DNA from: Stieleria sp. JC731 | Lineage (GTDB): Bacteria > Planctomycetota > Planctomycetia > Pirellulales > Pirellulaceae | Direction: 5' to 3' | NCBI RefSeq assembly: GCF_020966635.1 | Contig: NZ_JAJKFQ010000001.1 | Coordinates: 1,671,782 to 1,735,781 of the forward strand | Length of the DNA stretch: 64,000 bases | Shown: positions 38,083-46,903 of the stretch, piece after piece | How positions within the stretch are numbered: position 1 is the stretch's first letter | Layout: the number at the start of each line of letters is the position of its first letter | Translations under genes and position numbers: made by a program | Notes under the pieces: model-generated | Seen by the model: only the letters and a program-made list of their open reading frames with translations | Told to the model about the DNA's origin: nothing | The model's database searches: none

Positions 38083-39119
38083 CAGCCTTTCGATGTACGT
38101 TTTCTTCGCAGTGAAACACCAACAGTCACAAATCCGAGCAGGGCGAACGCCGAGGGTTCGGGGATCGCACTGACATTTAAGACTCCGATCGCACCTGTTG
38201 AGAGTCCGACGTAGTCAAAACCAGCGGAGTTGGCTGTCACCCAGTTGTCGAGAATCGGATTGCCCAAAGAATCCCGTGAGATACCGTCGATGGGGAATCC
38301 ATTTTCATCCAGTAGTTCACCGCTGCCGACGACATCAACCAAACGCACGTAGCCAATGTTGTTGAGGTCTAACACGCCGCTCAGCACTAGTGTGTCGCTT
38401 TGAAGTTCTTCAAGATCGAACGGCGTTCCCCAGTTTGATGCGTGCTTTCCAGCAAGGTTGTAGACATTGGATACGTCGAAGCCTTGGAACGCTCCGCTTC
38501 CAGCGCTAGCTGCCGTATTCAATGAGATCGACGGGAATCGCAAAAAGTCAGACCCATTGCTAGATACTTCGACGAACGCGAATTCGGCAAACAAAGAAGT
38601 GCTACCACCGAATCCGAAACCGTTTTCAAAGACGGCGAAGTCTGCACCGATTCCATTGACGATTGGTGAATCAAAACCAAGTGTGATGGATCCGGGTTGG
38701 TCGATACCAATAAACCCATACGTGTCCGACGTGTCATTGACGTCTCCGCCATACAAATCCGTGAATGAGCCTGCGTGCGCGTTTGTCGGTTCGGTGCCGA
38801 TCTCGGGTTGGTATCGTTTGTCAAAACCGCCTAAGCCCTCCGGACGTGCGATAGGACTGTACAAATCACCTAATGAAGCAAAGCCTGAACTAGGGTCGTT
38901 CAAACTTGATCCCACACCCGGCGCCGGTGCATAGTCAACGACACGCGATTCAAAGATAGAGATTGCTGATCGGGCGATTGGGTTGTCGACCGCGCCCTCC
39001 GTGATTCCGGAATATCCCGAGTACGGGCCTGCTTGTTGTGCTGATGTTGAAGTCGCAAAGGTGACGATCGCGGCAAATGCCAACATGGCTTGGCGATGCG
39101 GTGACAGCGAAATGTTCAC
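38082..39119 (-). CDS. PEP-CTERM surface protein under B12 riboswitch
   Basis: From GTG 39119 the protein has 345 residues: signal peptide (MNISLSPHRQAMLAFAAIV ... cleavage near TSTSA), a secreted beta-rich domain with ITLGFDSPIVNGIGADFAVF then ENGF and AEFAFVEVSSNGSDFLRFPS, and a C-terminal PEP-CTERM sorting signal (AIPEPSAFALLGFVTVG then Arg/Lys). The core resembles secreted proteins that accompany cobalamin riboswitches in other bacteria, so capture or handling of cobalamin at the surface is proposed; this is inference. A TTG at 39260 would add 47 residues before the signal peptide. The gene is the first behind the riboswitch and overlaps DUF1289. Confidence 0.85.
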   Translation of the reverse strand: MNISLSPHRQAMLAFAAIVTFATSTSAQQAGPYSGYSGITEGAVDNPIARSAISIFESRVVDYAPAPGVGSSLNDPSSGFASLGDLYSPIARPEGLGGFDKRYQPEIGTEPTNAHAGSFTDLYGGDVNDTSDTYGFIGIDQPGSITLGFDSPIVNGIGADFAVFENGFGFGGSTSLFAEFAFVEVSSNGSDFLRFPSISLNTAASAGSGAFQGFDVSNVYNLAGKHASNWGTPFDLEELQSDTLVLSGVLDLNNIGYVRLVDVVGSGELLDENGFPIDGISRDSLGNPILDNWVTANSAGFDYVGLSTGAIGVLNVSAIPEPSAFALLGFVTVGVSLRRKRTSKG

Positions 39120-39330
39120 GGTAGGTGATTGATTTGAAGGCGACGCTTCCGGCAGCGGTGTTCGACCATCTGCGTTGCATGCAGCAATGCCGCTATCACA
39201 GCAACAGCGAAATGCCGATACAAAACTTGAGCGTCGCGATAACTTAAAGAGATGCGTCAACGATCAACAATCTTGAAGATTGCGTTCGTTGCAACGACCG
39301 CCCCAATCCAGGAGGGCACTAAGCCGTCTT

Positions 39331-39557
39331 GCCTTTGGTAGGTCTTCTGACTCACCACCTTTCCCTCTCACTCGTGGCCTTCTCATTTCTCATCAGCATC
39401 TCTGCAAATAAGAAACAATGGCTATTGAAGAATCGAGTGACGGATGCGATCGAGTAAAGATCGCGGGTGGCATACAGCGGCCGGACCGTCCCGGAATTTC
39501 ACCGGAGTTCCCTGTTCACCAGCACACACACGATTCGCAATGCTGGTCACCAAAGGC
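39331..39557 (-). promoter_or_regulatory. Cobalamin riboswitch
   Basis: On the minus strand the closing stem P1 is GCCTTTGGT (39557-39549) with ACCAAAGGC (39339-39331), nine perfect pairs. Between them lie the conserved core AACAGGGAACTCCGGTGAAA then TTCCGG and GGTCCGGCCGCTGT, the GGGAAAGG segment, and the B12 box GAGTCAGAAGACCTACC (consensus rAGYCMGgAgaCCkGCC). B12-type cofactor binding normally lowers expression of the downstream genes. The 3' side lacks a T-rich terminator, so control of translation is more likely. It faces the PEP-CTERM gene. Confidence 0.93.
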
Positions 39558-39859
39558 AGGCAGATCCTATCGCAGTTGGGAATGCTGTCAAGCAGATTTT
39601 TAACGCTCATAGAACTCGGGGCCCGCGCGTCGTCTATCACGATATTGGTTTCCTAGCCATCGTGAAGTGTAGGTAATGTCAGCGAGATGGTCTGCCCTTC
39701 CGCTATCTAGACGGAACGCTTGGCATAGCGATTGCATCTTGTTCCAGTTGGCGTTTGACATGGTCGATCGTCAGACAGCTGGTTCAAAAAATATGCAGCA
39801 TTCAAGTGAACTGCAGGGATCGGCTGTTCAGCAGTTTCGATACAGACCGAGGTTCAGAC

Positions 39860-40924
39860 GTGCGTATCCCAGAAAAAAGCAACCATGAATCTCGACCCCA
39901 TGATGTTTTCTGCATTGCGGCATCAATGGGTGGTATTGAAGCCATATCCGAATTGTTGTCGTATCTTCCGGGCGATTTTCCCGGGTCGATTTTCATCACA
40001 CAGCACACATCATCGATTAGCCGACGCACGTATCTGGCCGACATTTTTGGACGAAGGTCAAAGTTGCCTTGTCAGCTTGCAATTGATGGCGAGCGGTTTC
40101 AAAAGGGGCATATTTATGTTGCCGTCCCCGACCGGCACTTGCTGATCGACTACGACACGGTTCGAACCACGGTTGGCGCCAAAGAAAACTACGCACGACC
40201 GGCGGCCGACCCGATGTTCCGTTCTGCCGCAGTTCATCACGGCGGTGCATCGGTGGGCATCGTTCTGACAGGAATGTTGGACGACGGTGCGGCCGGTTTA
40301 GAAGCAATCAAGCAGTGTGGTGGCAAGGCTCTCGTTCAGCACCCCGAGACAGCTGTTGCACCCGACATGCCTAGCAACGCGATGCGCTATTGCGAGGTCG
40401 ACGGGATTTTACCGCTCGATGGCATTGCGTCTGCCATGTCATTGTTAGCCGAATCATCTGCCGGTGAATCCATACCCGCATCGCAATCGACGATCATGGA
40501 GCTGCAGTTCGCGATGACTGCCGAAAGCAACATACCAGCGGAACAGCGGATCGGAGAGCTGTCGCCGTACATGTGCCCAGACTGCAACGGTCAAATGTGG
40601 AAGGTCGAGCAATCCGCAATGCCACGCTTTCGATGTCACGTCGGGCATGCGCACACGTTGAAATCGTTGTTGGAATATCACAGTGACGCTGCCGAAAGAA
40701 TGGCATGGTCATTGTTGCGAACGCTGCGCGAGAAAGAACGTTTGACTCGGCAACTCGCGGATGAAGAAAGGAGGATGCATCGCACGGCGTTTTCAAAGTT
40801 GCTTGATGAGCAAGCGGACCAAGTAAGTGAGCAAGCTGGTTTGGTTTCGCAATCGATCAAGTTGACTCCGAACATCAACAGCGTCGGTGCAAGGCAGGAA
40901 GACCCAGAGGTTTCACAAGCGTAG
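39860..40924 (+). CDS. CheB-like protein methylesterase without receiver
   Basis: The CheB catalytic domain (residues about 14-195) shows Ser in AASMGG, His in TQHTS and Asp in GMLDDGAAG, the Ser-His-Asp set of chemoreceptor methylesterases. A second region (about 235-285) has two Cys pairs, MCPDCNGQMW and FRCHVGHAHT, a zinc-ribbon-like insert common in stand-alone CheB proteins, followed by a helical tail. There is no receiver domain and no neighbouring chemoreceptor, so its substrate may not be a classic MCP. GTG 39860 has GAGG 7 bases upstream; ATG 39755 is possible but adds 35 unlikely residues. Confidence 0.88.
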   Translation: MRIPEKSNHESRPHDVFCIAASMGGIEAISELLSYLPGDFPGSIFITQHTSSISRRTYLADIFGRRSKLPCQLAIDGERFQKGHIYVAVPDRHLLIDYDTVRTTVGAKENYARPAADPMFRSAAVHHGGASVGIVLTGMLDDGAAGLEAIKQCGGKALVQHPETAVAPDMPSNAMRYCEVDGILPLDGIASAMSLLAESSAGESIPASQSTIMELQFAMTAESNIPAEQRIGELSPYMCPDCNGQMWKVEQSAMPRFRCHVGHAHTLKSLLEYHSDAAERMAWSLLRTLREKERLTRQLADEERRMHRTAFSKLLDEQADQVSEQAGLVSQSIKLTPNINSVGARQEDPEVSQA

Positions 40925-40930
40925 ACCATC

Positions 40931-41342
40931 AACCGTCGGTAATGCGAAGTCGGCTCAGTGAGAATAGACCTGAGCCGTAAAGGCGCTAGCCGCGGTTGCG
41001 TTGCCTTTCTCATTATCAAGCTCGTACGAGGCTCCCGCCTCGTATGCGATGTCTCGCAGGCTCCGCCTGCACAGTGCATCCACCCCATCAACCGTCGCTA
41101 GCGCGAACGCGGCTCAGTATGTTTTTTCCTGAGCCGCAAAGGCGCTAGCCGCGGTTGCGTTGCTCTCGTCATCTTCAAAGATCTGTCAAGCACCACTCAC
41201 TCAACCGTCGCTAGCGCGAAGTCGGCTCAGCATGTTTTTCCTGAGCCGTAAAGGCGCTAGCCGCGGTTGCGTTACTCTCATCACCCTCAAAGATCCGTCA
41301 GCACCACTCACCCAACCGTCGCTAGCGCGAACGCGGCTCAGA
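40931..41342. repeat. Palindromic repeat array (A and B units)
   Basis: Three complete A units are present (AACCGTCGCTAGCGCGAA...CGGCTCAG, short loop, CTGAGCCG...GGCGCTAGCCGCGGTT), one B unit (TACGAGGCTCCCGCCTCGTA followed by CAGGCTCCGCCTG) and a final left A arm. Units sit between the convergent ends of the cheB-like gene and gpx. They are non-coding. Confidence 0.85.
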
Positions 41343-41369
41343 CAACTCTTCCATACCCGCTGCATCAAC

Positions 41370-41404
41370 AAAAAAGCCGAGCGATGAAACCATCATCACT
41401 CGGC
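41370..41404 (-). terminator. Intrinsic terminator of gpx
   Basis: On the minus strand GCCGAGTGATGA pairs with TCATCGCTCGGC (12 bp, one wobble), followed by six T. The A/T runs on both sides may let it work in both directions. Confidence 0.85.
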
Positions 41405-41431
41405 CTTTTCGAACGTTAAACAGCACTGCGT

Positions 41432-41992
41432 TTACAGTTGTGATTCGATTGCCTTCACCAACGCACTGTCACTCGGTTTCGTAGGCGGAGCGAACCGCGC
41501 GATCAGCTTGCCTTCGCGGTCGATCAAGAACTTTTCAAAGTTCCAGCTTACCGAACCGGCACCTTTTGGCTTCACGTCTTTGCTGGTGAGATACTTATAC
41601 AGATCGCAAGCGTCTTCGGCGTTCACTTCAACTTTGCTGAACATCGGGAACGAAACGTTGTGCTTGGTGCTGCAGAACGTTTTGATTTCCGCATCGGTTC
41701 CTGGTTCCTGGCCACCGAATTGGTTGCAGGGGAAACCGAGGATGACAAAGCCCTTGTCTTTGTACTTTTGATACAACGCTTCCAGGCCAGTGTATTGCGG
41801 TGTGAGGCCACATTGGCTGGCGGTGTTCACGATCAACACCACCTTGCCTTCATAGTCTTCCAGGTCGACCTCTTTGCCATCGATGTCTTTCATTTTGAAA
41901 TCGAGAGCACATTCGTGGTCATCTTGTTTTTCCGCGGTAGCCATTGTCGTTAAGGCTCCGAAAGCCATGAGAGCTGAAAGGATAAAACGCAT
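41432..41992 (-). CDS. Exported glutathione peroxidase-type thiol peroxidase
   Basis: The 186-residue protein has a signal peptide (1-20, cleavage after MATA) and a GPx domain: Cys61 in NTASQCGLT at the place of selenocysteine, Gln in FPCNQFGGQEPG, and Trp-Asn in VSWNFEKF. Cys-type GPx enzymes reduce hydroperoxides, usually with thioredoxin-like donors; here it should act in the periplasm. ATG 41992 has AAGGA 7 bases upstream. A longer in-frame start at 42133 lies inside the MITE-like element and is rejected. Two extra Cys (FPCNQ, KTFCSTK) could serve as resolving residues. Confidence 0.93.
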   Translation of the reverse strand: MRFILSALMAFGALTTMATAEKQDDHECALDFKMKDIDGKEVDLEDYEGKVVLIVNTASQCGLTPQYTGLEALYQKYKDKGFVILGFPCNQFGGQEPGTDAEIKTFCSTKHNVSFPMFSKVEVNAEDACDLYKYLTSKDVKPKGAGSVSWNFEKFLIDREGKLIARFAPPTKPSDSALVKAIESQL

Positions 41993-42095
41993 TGAAGATT
42001 CCTTTGGTTGAGGCGAGTTGTTGTGGAGGGGATGGTTCGCGGCAGGCTCAGACGTGTGGGATGCGTTGCTGTTCAGGCTCCCTGTCAGGAGTCCT

Positions 42096-42222
42096 AATGC
42101 TTCGTTCCATATGGAAATACGGGTTCGGGGCATTAGCCGACGGGCATCAGCCCCGGTTAATGCACTGAAACCGTGGCTAACGCCATGCGGCTAATCCTAA
42201 AATCGAGTTGGAACGAAGCACT
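42096..42222 (-). mobile_element. MITE-like element, copy 2 (127 bp)
   Basis: This is an inverted copy of 8484-8610 with the same length. Ends are AATGCTTCGTTCC (42096-42108) and GGAACGAAGCACT (42210-42222). Shared inner blocks include GAAATACGGGTTCGG, GCACTGAAACCGTG and CCTAAAATCGAGTTGGAACG. It is inserted 104 bases upstream of gpx. Confidence 0.7.
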
Positions 42223-42582
42223 CTTTCCACGGGCCAGCGTCAGTCTGGCGAACTTGTCGCATGATAGCGACTTGGCAATTGCCGCGCACGTGTGACGTCC
42301 GCCTGGCTTGTCTGCCGCCAAGGTCCACCCTGTCGTCGGTTGATCTGCTGTTGTGGCGTCCAGAACGCTATTGATCGCTTGGGTGTGGCTTGGAAAAACG
42401 CAAAAAATTTGTCAGTCAGGGTGACTCTGAGGGGCAAGCTGGTAGCAACGAGGGAGCGTGGGGATTAACTTTTGTTTCTCGCACGGAATTGCCAGCAACG
42501 TCTTGACCGAACCCGGTACCATCGGCAGCATTCCGGATCCCCTCCTTTAAAGTACTCCTTCTCGCCTTGTGGAGCTCCCCGA
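42223..42582. other. Gene-free spacer upstream of the MFS gene
   Basis: No gene is recognised. It should hold the promoters of the MFS gene (right) and possibly of gpx (left). Confidence 0.4.
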
Positions 42583-44151
42583 ATGGAACAAGCACGTGGA
42601 AAATTGATGCTTGCCAGCTTTTTGACGCTGGTGGCTTCTGGAATTGGTTTTGCAACACGAACCGCTGCCGGAGGCCCGTGGGAGAGAGAATTTGATTTGG
42701 GCGGGGGCGATTTCGGTGCAATCCTTGGTGCCGGATTCCTTGGCTTCGGTTTGATGATCTTCTTCGGTGGGATCCTGGTCGAGAAGTTCGGTTACAAAAA
42801 GCTTCTCGTCTTGGCGTTTGTCTTGCACCTCGTTAGTGCGGCGATGCTGTTTGCCGCCAACCCATTGTTTGACGGATGGCGCGAATCGGATCCCGAAAAC
42901 GCGACCAAGAATGTCTTCAATGTTCTATTTTGGAGTGCGTTCCTGTTCTCCATTTGCCAAGGTTTGTACGAAGCGGTGATCAACCCGCTGATCGCGCAGA
43001 TCTATCCCGAAAACAAGACACACTACCTGAACATTTTGCATGCCGGTTGGCCTGCGGGAATGATCATCGGCGGTTTGTTCGCCGCAGGTTTCATTGGCGA
43101 AAACTGCTGGTTTGTTGAACTGCCATGGCAATGGGCACTTTCTAGCTTCGCAATCTTTGTGATCGCTTACGGCGTATTGATCCTGCCCGAAAAACTGCCC
43201 GATACCGTTGGTGAATCGTCGGGAAGTTTCGCGGCCGTATTCTCGTGCTTCGCTTCGGTGCCGTTCCTGGTGTTGATCGTTCTGCACGCTTTGATCGGCT
43301 ACATGGAACTTGGTGTCGACTCTTGGATGACCAAGTTGATGGAGAACCTGTTGCCAAACTCGGTTCTGATCTTGGTTTACACCTCGGCGTTGATGTTCAT
43401 TCTGCGTTTCTTTGCCGGGCCAATCGTTCACAAAGTCAACCCAATCGGACTGCTCTTCGGTAGCTCGGTCATCGCTTGCTTGGGCTTGCTGTGGTTGGGA
43501 TCGCCAATTCAAAGTGTTGGCATGATCTTCGTCGCTGCGACCTTCTACTCACTCGGTAAAGCGTTCCTGTGGCCGACGATGTTGGGTGTCGCGGGCGAGC
43601 GTTATCCACAGAGTGGTTCGGTCGCGATGGGTGCCTTGGGGGCTGCCGGTATGTTGTGTGTCGGGCAAATCGCCGGTCCACGAATCGGTACCCAGCAGGG
43701 GTTCGAGATGAGCCAAAACCTTCAGGCAGAAGCGGCGGAAACGTTCGAGCGTTACGCCGATCCCGAGCCGGTCAGTTCATGGGGCTATGAATATCGTCCT
43801 TTGAATGCTGCAAAGCTGAATGCGGCTAACGGAACAGAGTTGGCGGAAGGCGAAGGCGTCGACGCCTCCGCGATTTCCAACGCGACTTTGATTCCTGAAG
43901 AGGAAAAGGAAGCATTGGTCGCCAACGCTGACACGGATATTCCAGCGGTTCAAGCGTCATACCTTTACGGTGGACGCCAAGCGTTGACTTTGACCGCGTA
44001 CGTTCCAGCAATGATGGCGGTCGGGTTCCTCGGCTTGATGATCTACTTCAAGTCCATCGGGGGCTACAAAGTCATCACCCTTGGTGGCGAAGAAAAAGAT
44101 CACGAGTCGGCTGACGACGCATTGGATCAGCCGGTTCCCAGCGAGTACTAA
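42583..44151 (+). CDS. MFS transporter
   Basis: A 522-residue inner-membrane carrier with about 12 helices. The first is ASFLTLVASGIGFATR, followed by GAILGAGFLGFGLMIFFGG and the loop VEKFGYKKLL, the cytoplasmic motif-A-like stretch. A polar insert (about 375-460, Ala/Glu-rich) lies before the last helix (MMAVGFLGLMIYF). The substrate cannot be told; sequence style is like planctomycete sugar-type MFS proteins. ATG 42583 has GGAG 9 bases upstream; an upstream start at 42472 is not supported. A good terminator follows. Confidence 0.88.
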   Translation: MEQARGKLMLASFLTLVASGIGFATRTAAGGPWEREFDLGGGDFGAILGAGFLGFGLMIFFGGILVEKFGYKKLLVLAFVLHLVSAAMLFAANPLFDGWRESDPENATKNVFNVLFWSAFLFSICQGLYEAVINPLIAQIYPENKTHYLNILHAGWPAGMIIGGLFAAGFIGENCWFVELPWQWALSSFAIFVIAYGVLILPEKLPDTVGESSGSFAAVFSCFASVPFLVLIVLHALIGYMELGVDSWMTKLMENLLPNSVLILVYTSALMFILRFFAGPIVHKVNPIGLLFGSSVIACLGLLWLGSPIQSVGMIFVAATFYSLGKAFLWPTMLGVAGERYPQSGSVAMGALGAAGMLCVGQIAGPRIGTQQGFEMSQNLQAEAAETFERYADPEPVSSWGYEYRPLNAAKLNAANGTELAEGEGVDASAISNATLIPEEEKEALVANADTDIPAVQASYLYGGRQALTLTAYVPAMMAVGFLGLMIYFKSIGGYKVITLGGEEKDHESADDALDQPVPSEY

Positions 44152-44182
44152 TCCCGCTTGATCCGGATCGAATGAACTAATG

Positions 44183-44217
44183 ACGCCCCGTCAATTTCTG
44201 GCGGGGCGTTGTTTTTT
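44183..44217 (+). terminator. Intrinsic terminator of the MFS gene
   Basis: ACGCCCCG (44183-44190) pairs with CGGGGCGT (44202-44209), followed by TGTTTTTT. The position, 32 bases after the stop, fits the end of the transporter transcript. Confidence 0.88.
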
Positions 44218-44393
44218 AGACATCGGACAATGAACGCGCAATCCTTTCTGCCATCGGCGTTGCGACGGAGTTTCGGGCGGTTTCTAGAAAGAACCGCCCG
44301 ACCGGCAAAGGCCCCCTGAGCAATCGAGGCCTGAGCGTCTAAAATCCCGCTTTCTTCTAGGCCAATTTCCCCTATTTTCCCCCTCAAAGTCTC

Positions 44394-46172
44394 GTGCTGC
44401 GAACACACACCTGCGGCGAACTGCGCAAAGAACACGTCGGAACCGAAGTTACCCTGTGCGGTTGGGTCGAAAATCGACGCGATCACGGCGGAGCCGTCTT
44501 CATCGACCTGCGAGACCGTTACGGTTTGACGCAAGTTGTGATCGGCCCCCCCGAAGCCGGTGCTGCACAGATTGATGCCGCCGGACACGTGCCGATCGAA
44601 AGCGTGATTTTGGTGCGTGGAACGGTGGCCAACCGCTTGGAAGGCAAGACCAACGAAAAGCTGGCGACTGGCGAAATCGAAGTCCGCTGTCCCGAGCTAA
44701 AGGTCCTGAACGCTTGCCAGACCCCACCATTCACCCCAAGCCAAGCTGACTTGCCGGGCGAAGACTTGCGGTTGAAGTATCGCTTCTTGGATTTGCGTCG
44801 TCCCGAAATGCAACGTGCGATGGTTCTGCGAAGCCAGATCGTCAAGACGATGCGCGATTACTTCGCCGAGCACGACTTTATTGATGTCGAGACGCCGATC
44901 TTGGGCCGCAGCACCCCCGAAGGTGCTCGCGACTACTTGGTCCCTAGCCGCGTTCACCCGGGCAACTTTTATGCGTTGCCGCAGTCGCCGCAGCTATACA
45001 AACAGATCTTGATGGTCGCCGGTTTTGATCGTTACGTCCAAGTCGCCAAATGTTTCCGCGACGAAGACTTGCGTGCCGATCGCCAGCCAGAATTCACCCA
45101 GTTGGACTTGGAAATGTCGTTTGTCGATTCAGACGACATTATGGGACTGATTGACGGTCTGGTTTCTAAAACGGCCAAAGAGATTCTGGGCAAGGATGTG
45201 CAATTGCCACTTCCCCGAATGACTTATGACGAAGCGATGCGTCGCTTTGGGCATGACGCGCCTGACTTGCGTTTCGGGATGGAAATCACCGACGTGACTT
45301 CGGTTGGCAAGAAGACCGAATTCCGCGTCTTCCGCTCGGTCGCTGACTCGGGCAACTTCATCCGCGGCTTGCGAGCCGAAGGTGCTGCCGAAAAGTACTC
45401 GCGCCGCCAAATTGACGAGCTAACCGAGTTCGTTAAAGACTTCGGAGCGAAAGGACTCGCGTGGTTCCGCGTCGAAGAAGACGGCTCACTTTGGAGCCCG
45501 ATCGCGAAGAACTTCGAAGCGGAGCATCTTGCCGAAATCAAGTCGCTCATGGGCGGCGAACCCGGCGACTTGTTGTTGTTCCTTGCCGATTCGTGGGAAG
45601 TCACCTGCAAAGGCCTCAACGCATTGCGTAAACGACTGGGCGCCGAGCTTGAACTGTACAAGCCCGGTGATCTGCACTGCAGTTGGGTGACTGAGTTCCC
45701 AATGTTTGAACGTGATGACGAATCCGGCCGCTGGGTCGCGATGCACCACCCCTTCACCGCTCCACTCGAATCAGACTTCGAAAAGCTCGATAGCGATCCC
45801 AAAGGGTGCCGCGCCCAAGCGTACGATCTGGTGATCAACGGTAGCGAAGCAGGTGGCGGGACCATCCGAATTCATGACCAAGGCATTCAATCGAAGGTCT
45901 TTGGCTTGATGGATATCGACGAGGAAACCGCTGAGGATCGTTTCGGGTTCTTGCTCAACGCGTTGCGTTTTGGTGCTCCACCACACGGCGGTATCGCATT
46001 GGGAATCGACCGTTGGGTCATGCTGTTTGCAGGACTAGAAAACATCCGCGAAGTCATCGCGTTCCCGAAAACCCAAAAGGCATCGGACTTGATGACCGAA
46101 GCACCCGGTTCGGTTGACACCGCACAACTGAACGAGCTTCATTTGCGAACGTTGGCAAACAAGTCTGAGTAG
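44394..46172 (+). CDS. aspS: Aspartyl-tRNA synthetase
   Basis: This class II enzyme charges tRNA-Asp and is essential for translation. The 592-residue length fits the bacterial type: OB-fold anticodon domain (residues about 5-105, LCGWVENRRDHGG), catalytic core with motif 2 FRDEDLRADRQPEFTQLD, a GAD insertion (about 285-420) and motif 3 in GIALGIDRWVMLFAG. The start is GTG at 44394, giving the usual MLRTHTCGEL beginning. It is monocistronic, flanked by the MFS terminator upstream and a repeat array downstream. Confidence 0.97.
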   Translation: MLRTHTCGELRKEHVGTEVTLCGWVENRRDHGGAVFIDLRDRYGLTQVVIGPPEAGAAQIDAAGHVPIESVILVRGTVANRLEGKTNEKLATGEIEVRCPELKVLNACQTPPFTPSQADLPGEDLRLKYRFLDLRRPEMQRAMVLRSQIVKTMRDYFAEHDFIDVETPILGRSTPEGARDYLVPSRVHPGNFYALPQSPQLYKQILMVAGFDRYVQVAKCFRDEDLRADRQPEFTQLDLEMSFVDSDDIMGLIDGLVSKTAKEILGKDVQLPLPRMTYDEAMRRFGHDAPDLRFGMEITDVTSVGKKTEFRVFRSVADSGNFIRGLRAEGAAEKYSRRQIDELTEFVKDFGAKGLAWFRVEEDGSLWSPIAKNFEAEHLAEIKSLMGGEPGDLLLFLADSWEVTCKGLNALRKRLGAELELYKPGDLHCSWVTEFPMFERDDESGRWVAMHHPFTAPLESDFEKLDSDPKGCRAQAYDLVINGSEAGGGTIRIHDQGIQSKVFGLMDIDEETAEDRFGFLLNALRFGAPPHGGIALGIDRWVMLFAGLENIREVIAFPKTQKASDLMTEAPGSVDTAQLNELHLRTLANKSE

Positions 46173-46209
46173 TAGCCGCGAAGGCTTTTCATATTTGGAT
46201 AGGACCAGA

Positions 46210-46735
46210 TAACCGTCGCTAGCGCGATCACGGTTCAGTCCGTCATGCCCTGAGCCGCTTCGGCGCTAGCCGCGGTTACGTGAGCAAGTTGTTTTCCGGC
46301 TACTCGTGCGAGGCTCCTGCCTCGCATGCAATGTCTTCCAGGCTCCGCCTGTCCACGGCATCGACTCCATCAACCGTCGCTAGCGCGATTCGGCTCAGTA
46401 TGGATGTCCTGAGCCGCTTCGGCGTTAGCCGCGGTTACGTGGGCAAGTTGCTTTCCCGCTACTCGTGCGAGGCTCCCGCCTCGCATGCGATGTCTTCCAG
46501 GCTCCGCCTGTCCACGGCATTACTTTCATCAACCGTCGCTAGGGCGATTCGGCTCAGCATGGATGTCCTGAGCCACTTCGGCGCTAGCCGCGGTTACGTG
46601 AGCAAGTTGCTTTCCCGCTACTCGTGCGAGGCTCCTGCCTCGCATGCAATGTCTTCCAGGCTCCGCCTGTCCACGGCATCGACTCCATCAACCGTCGCTA
46701 GCGCGATTACGGCTCAGTATGGATGCCCTGCCCGC
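46210..46735. repeat. Palindromic repeat array, A-B alternation with about 174-bp period
   Basis: Three A units and three B units alternate, ending in a left A arm. Long stretches between copies are nearly identical, which creates a spurious 170-codon open frame (46280-46792) whose translation repeats every 58 residues. This frame is not a gene. Confidence 0.88.
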
Positions 46736-46903
46736 TTCGGCATCGACACCTGCAAACGGACTCTTCGCTCTGCCATAATCACGCACCACTAGGAGCGAAT
46801 CGCAACGGGCGAGAACTTTTCTGTCCGCACTGCATTTCGTCGTCGATCAGATTAATCTGTAATGACCTGATCAAGACCCCCACTCTCTCGCTGCGAAAGC
46901 TTG

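Noticed and set aside
41993..42133. Longer start for glutathione peroxidase
   Set aside because: It begins in the MITE-like element and precedes a proper signal peptide and ribosome site at 41992.
42925..43512. 195-codon minus-strand frame
   Set aside because: It is antisense to the MFS transporter and rich in Gln/His/Arg, typical of a shadow frame.
46208..46735. CRISPR array
   Set aside because: Regular repeats are present, but repeats are palindromic modules with near-identical intervening DNA, not unique spacers, and no cas genes are seen.
46280..46792. 170-codon open frame on the plus strand
   Set aside because: It runs through the repeat array; its translation repeats every 58 residues because the DNA repeats every 174 bases.
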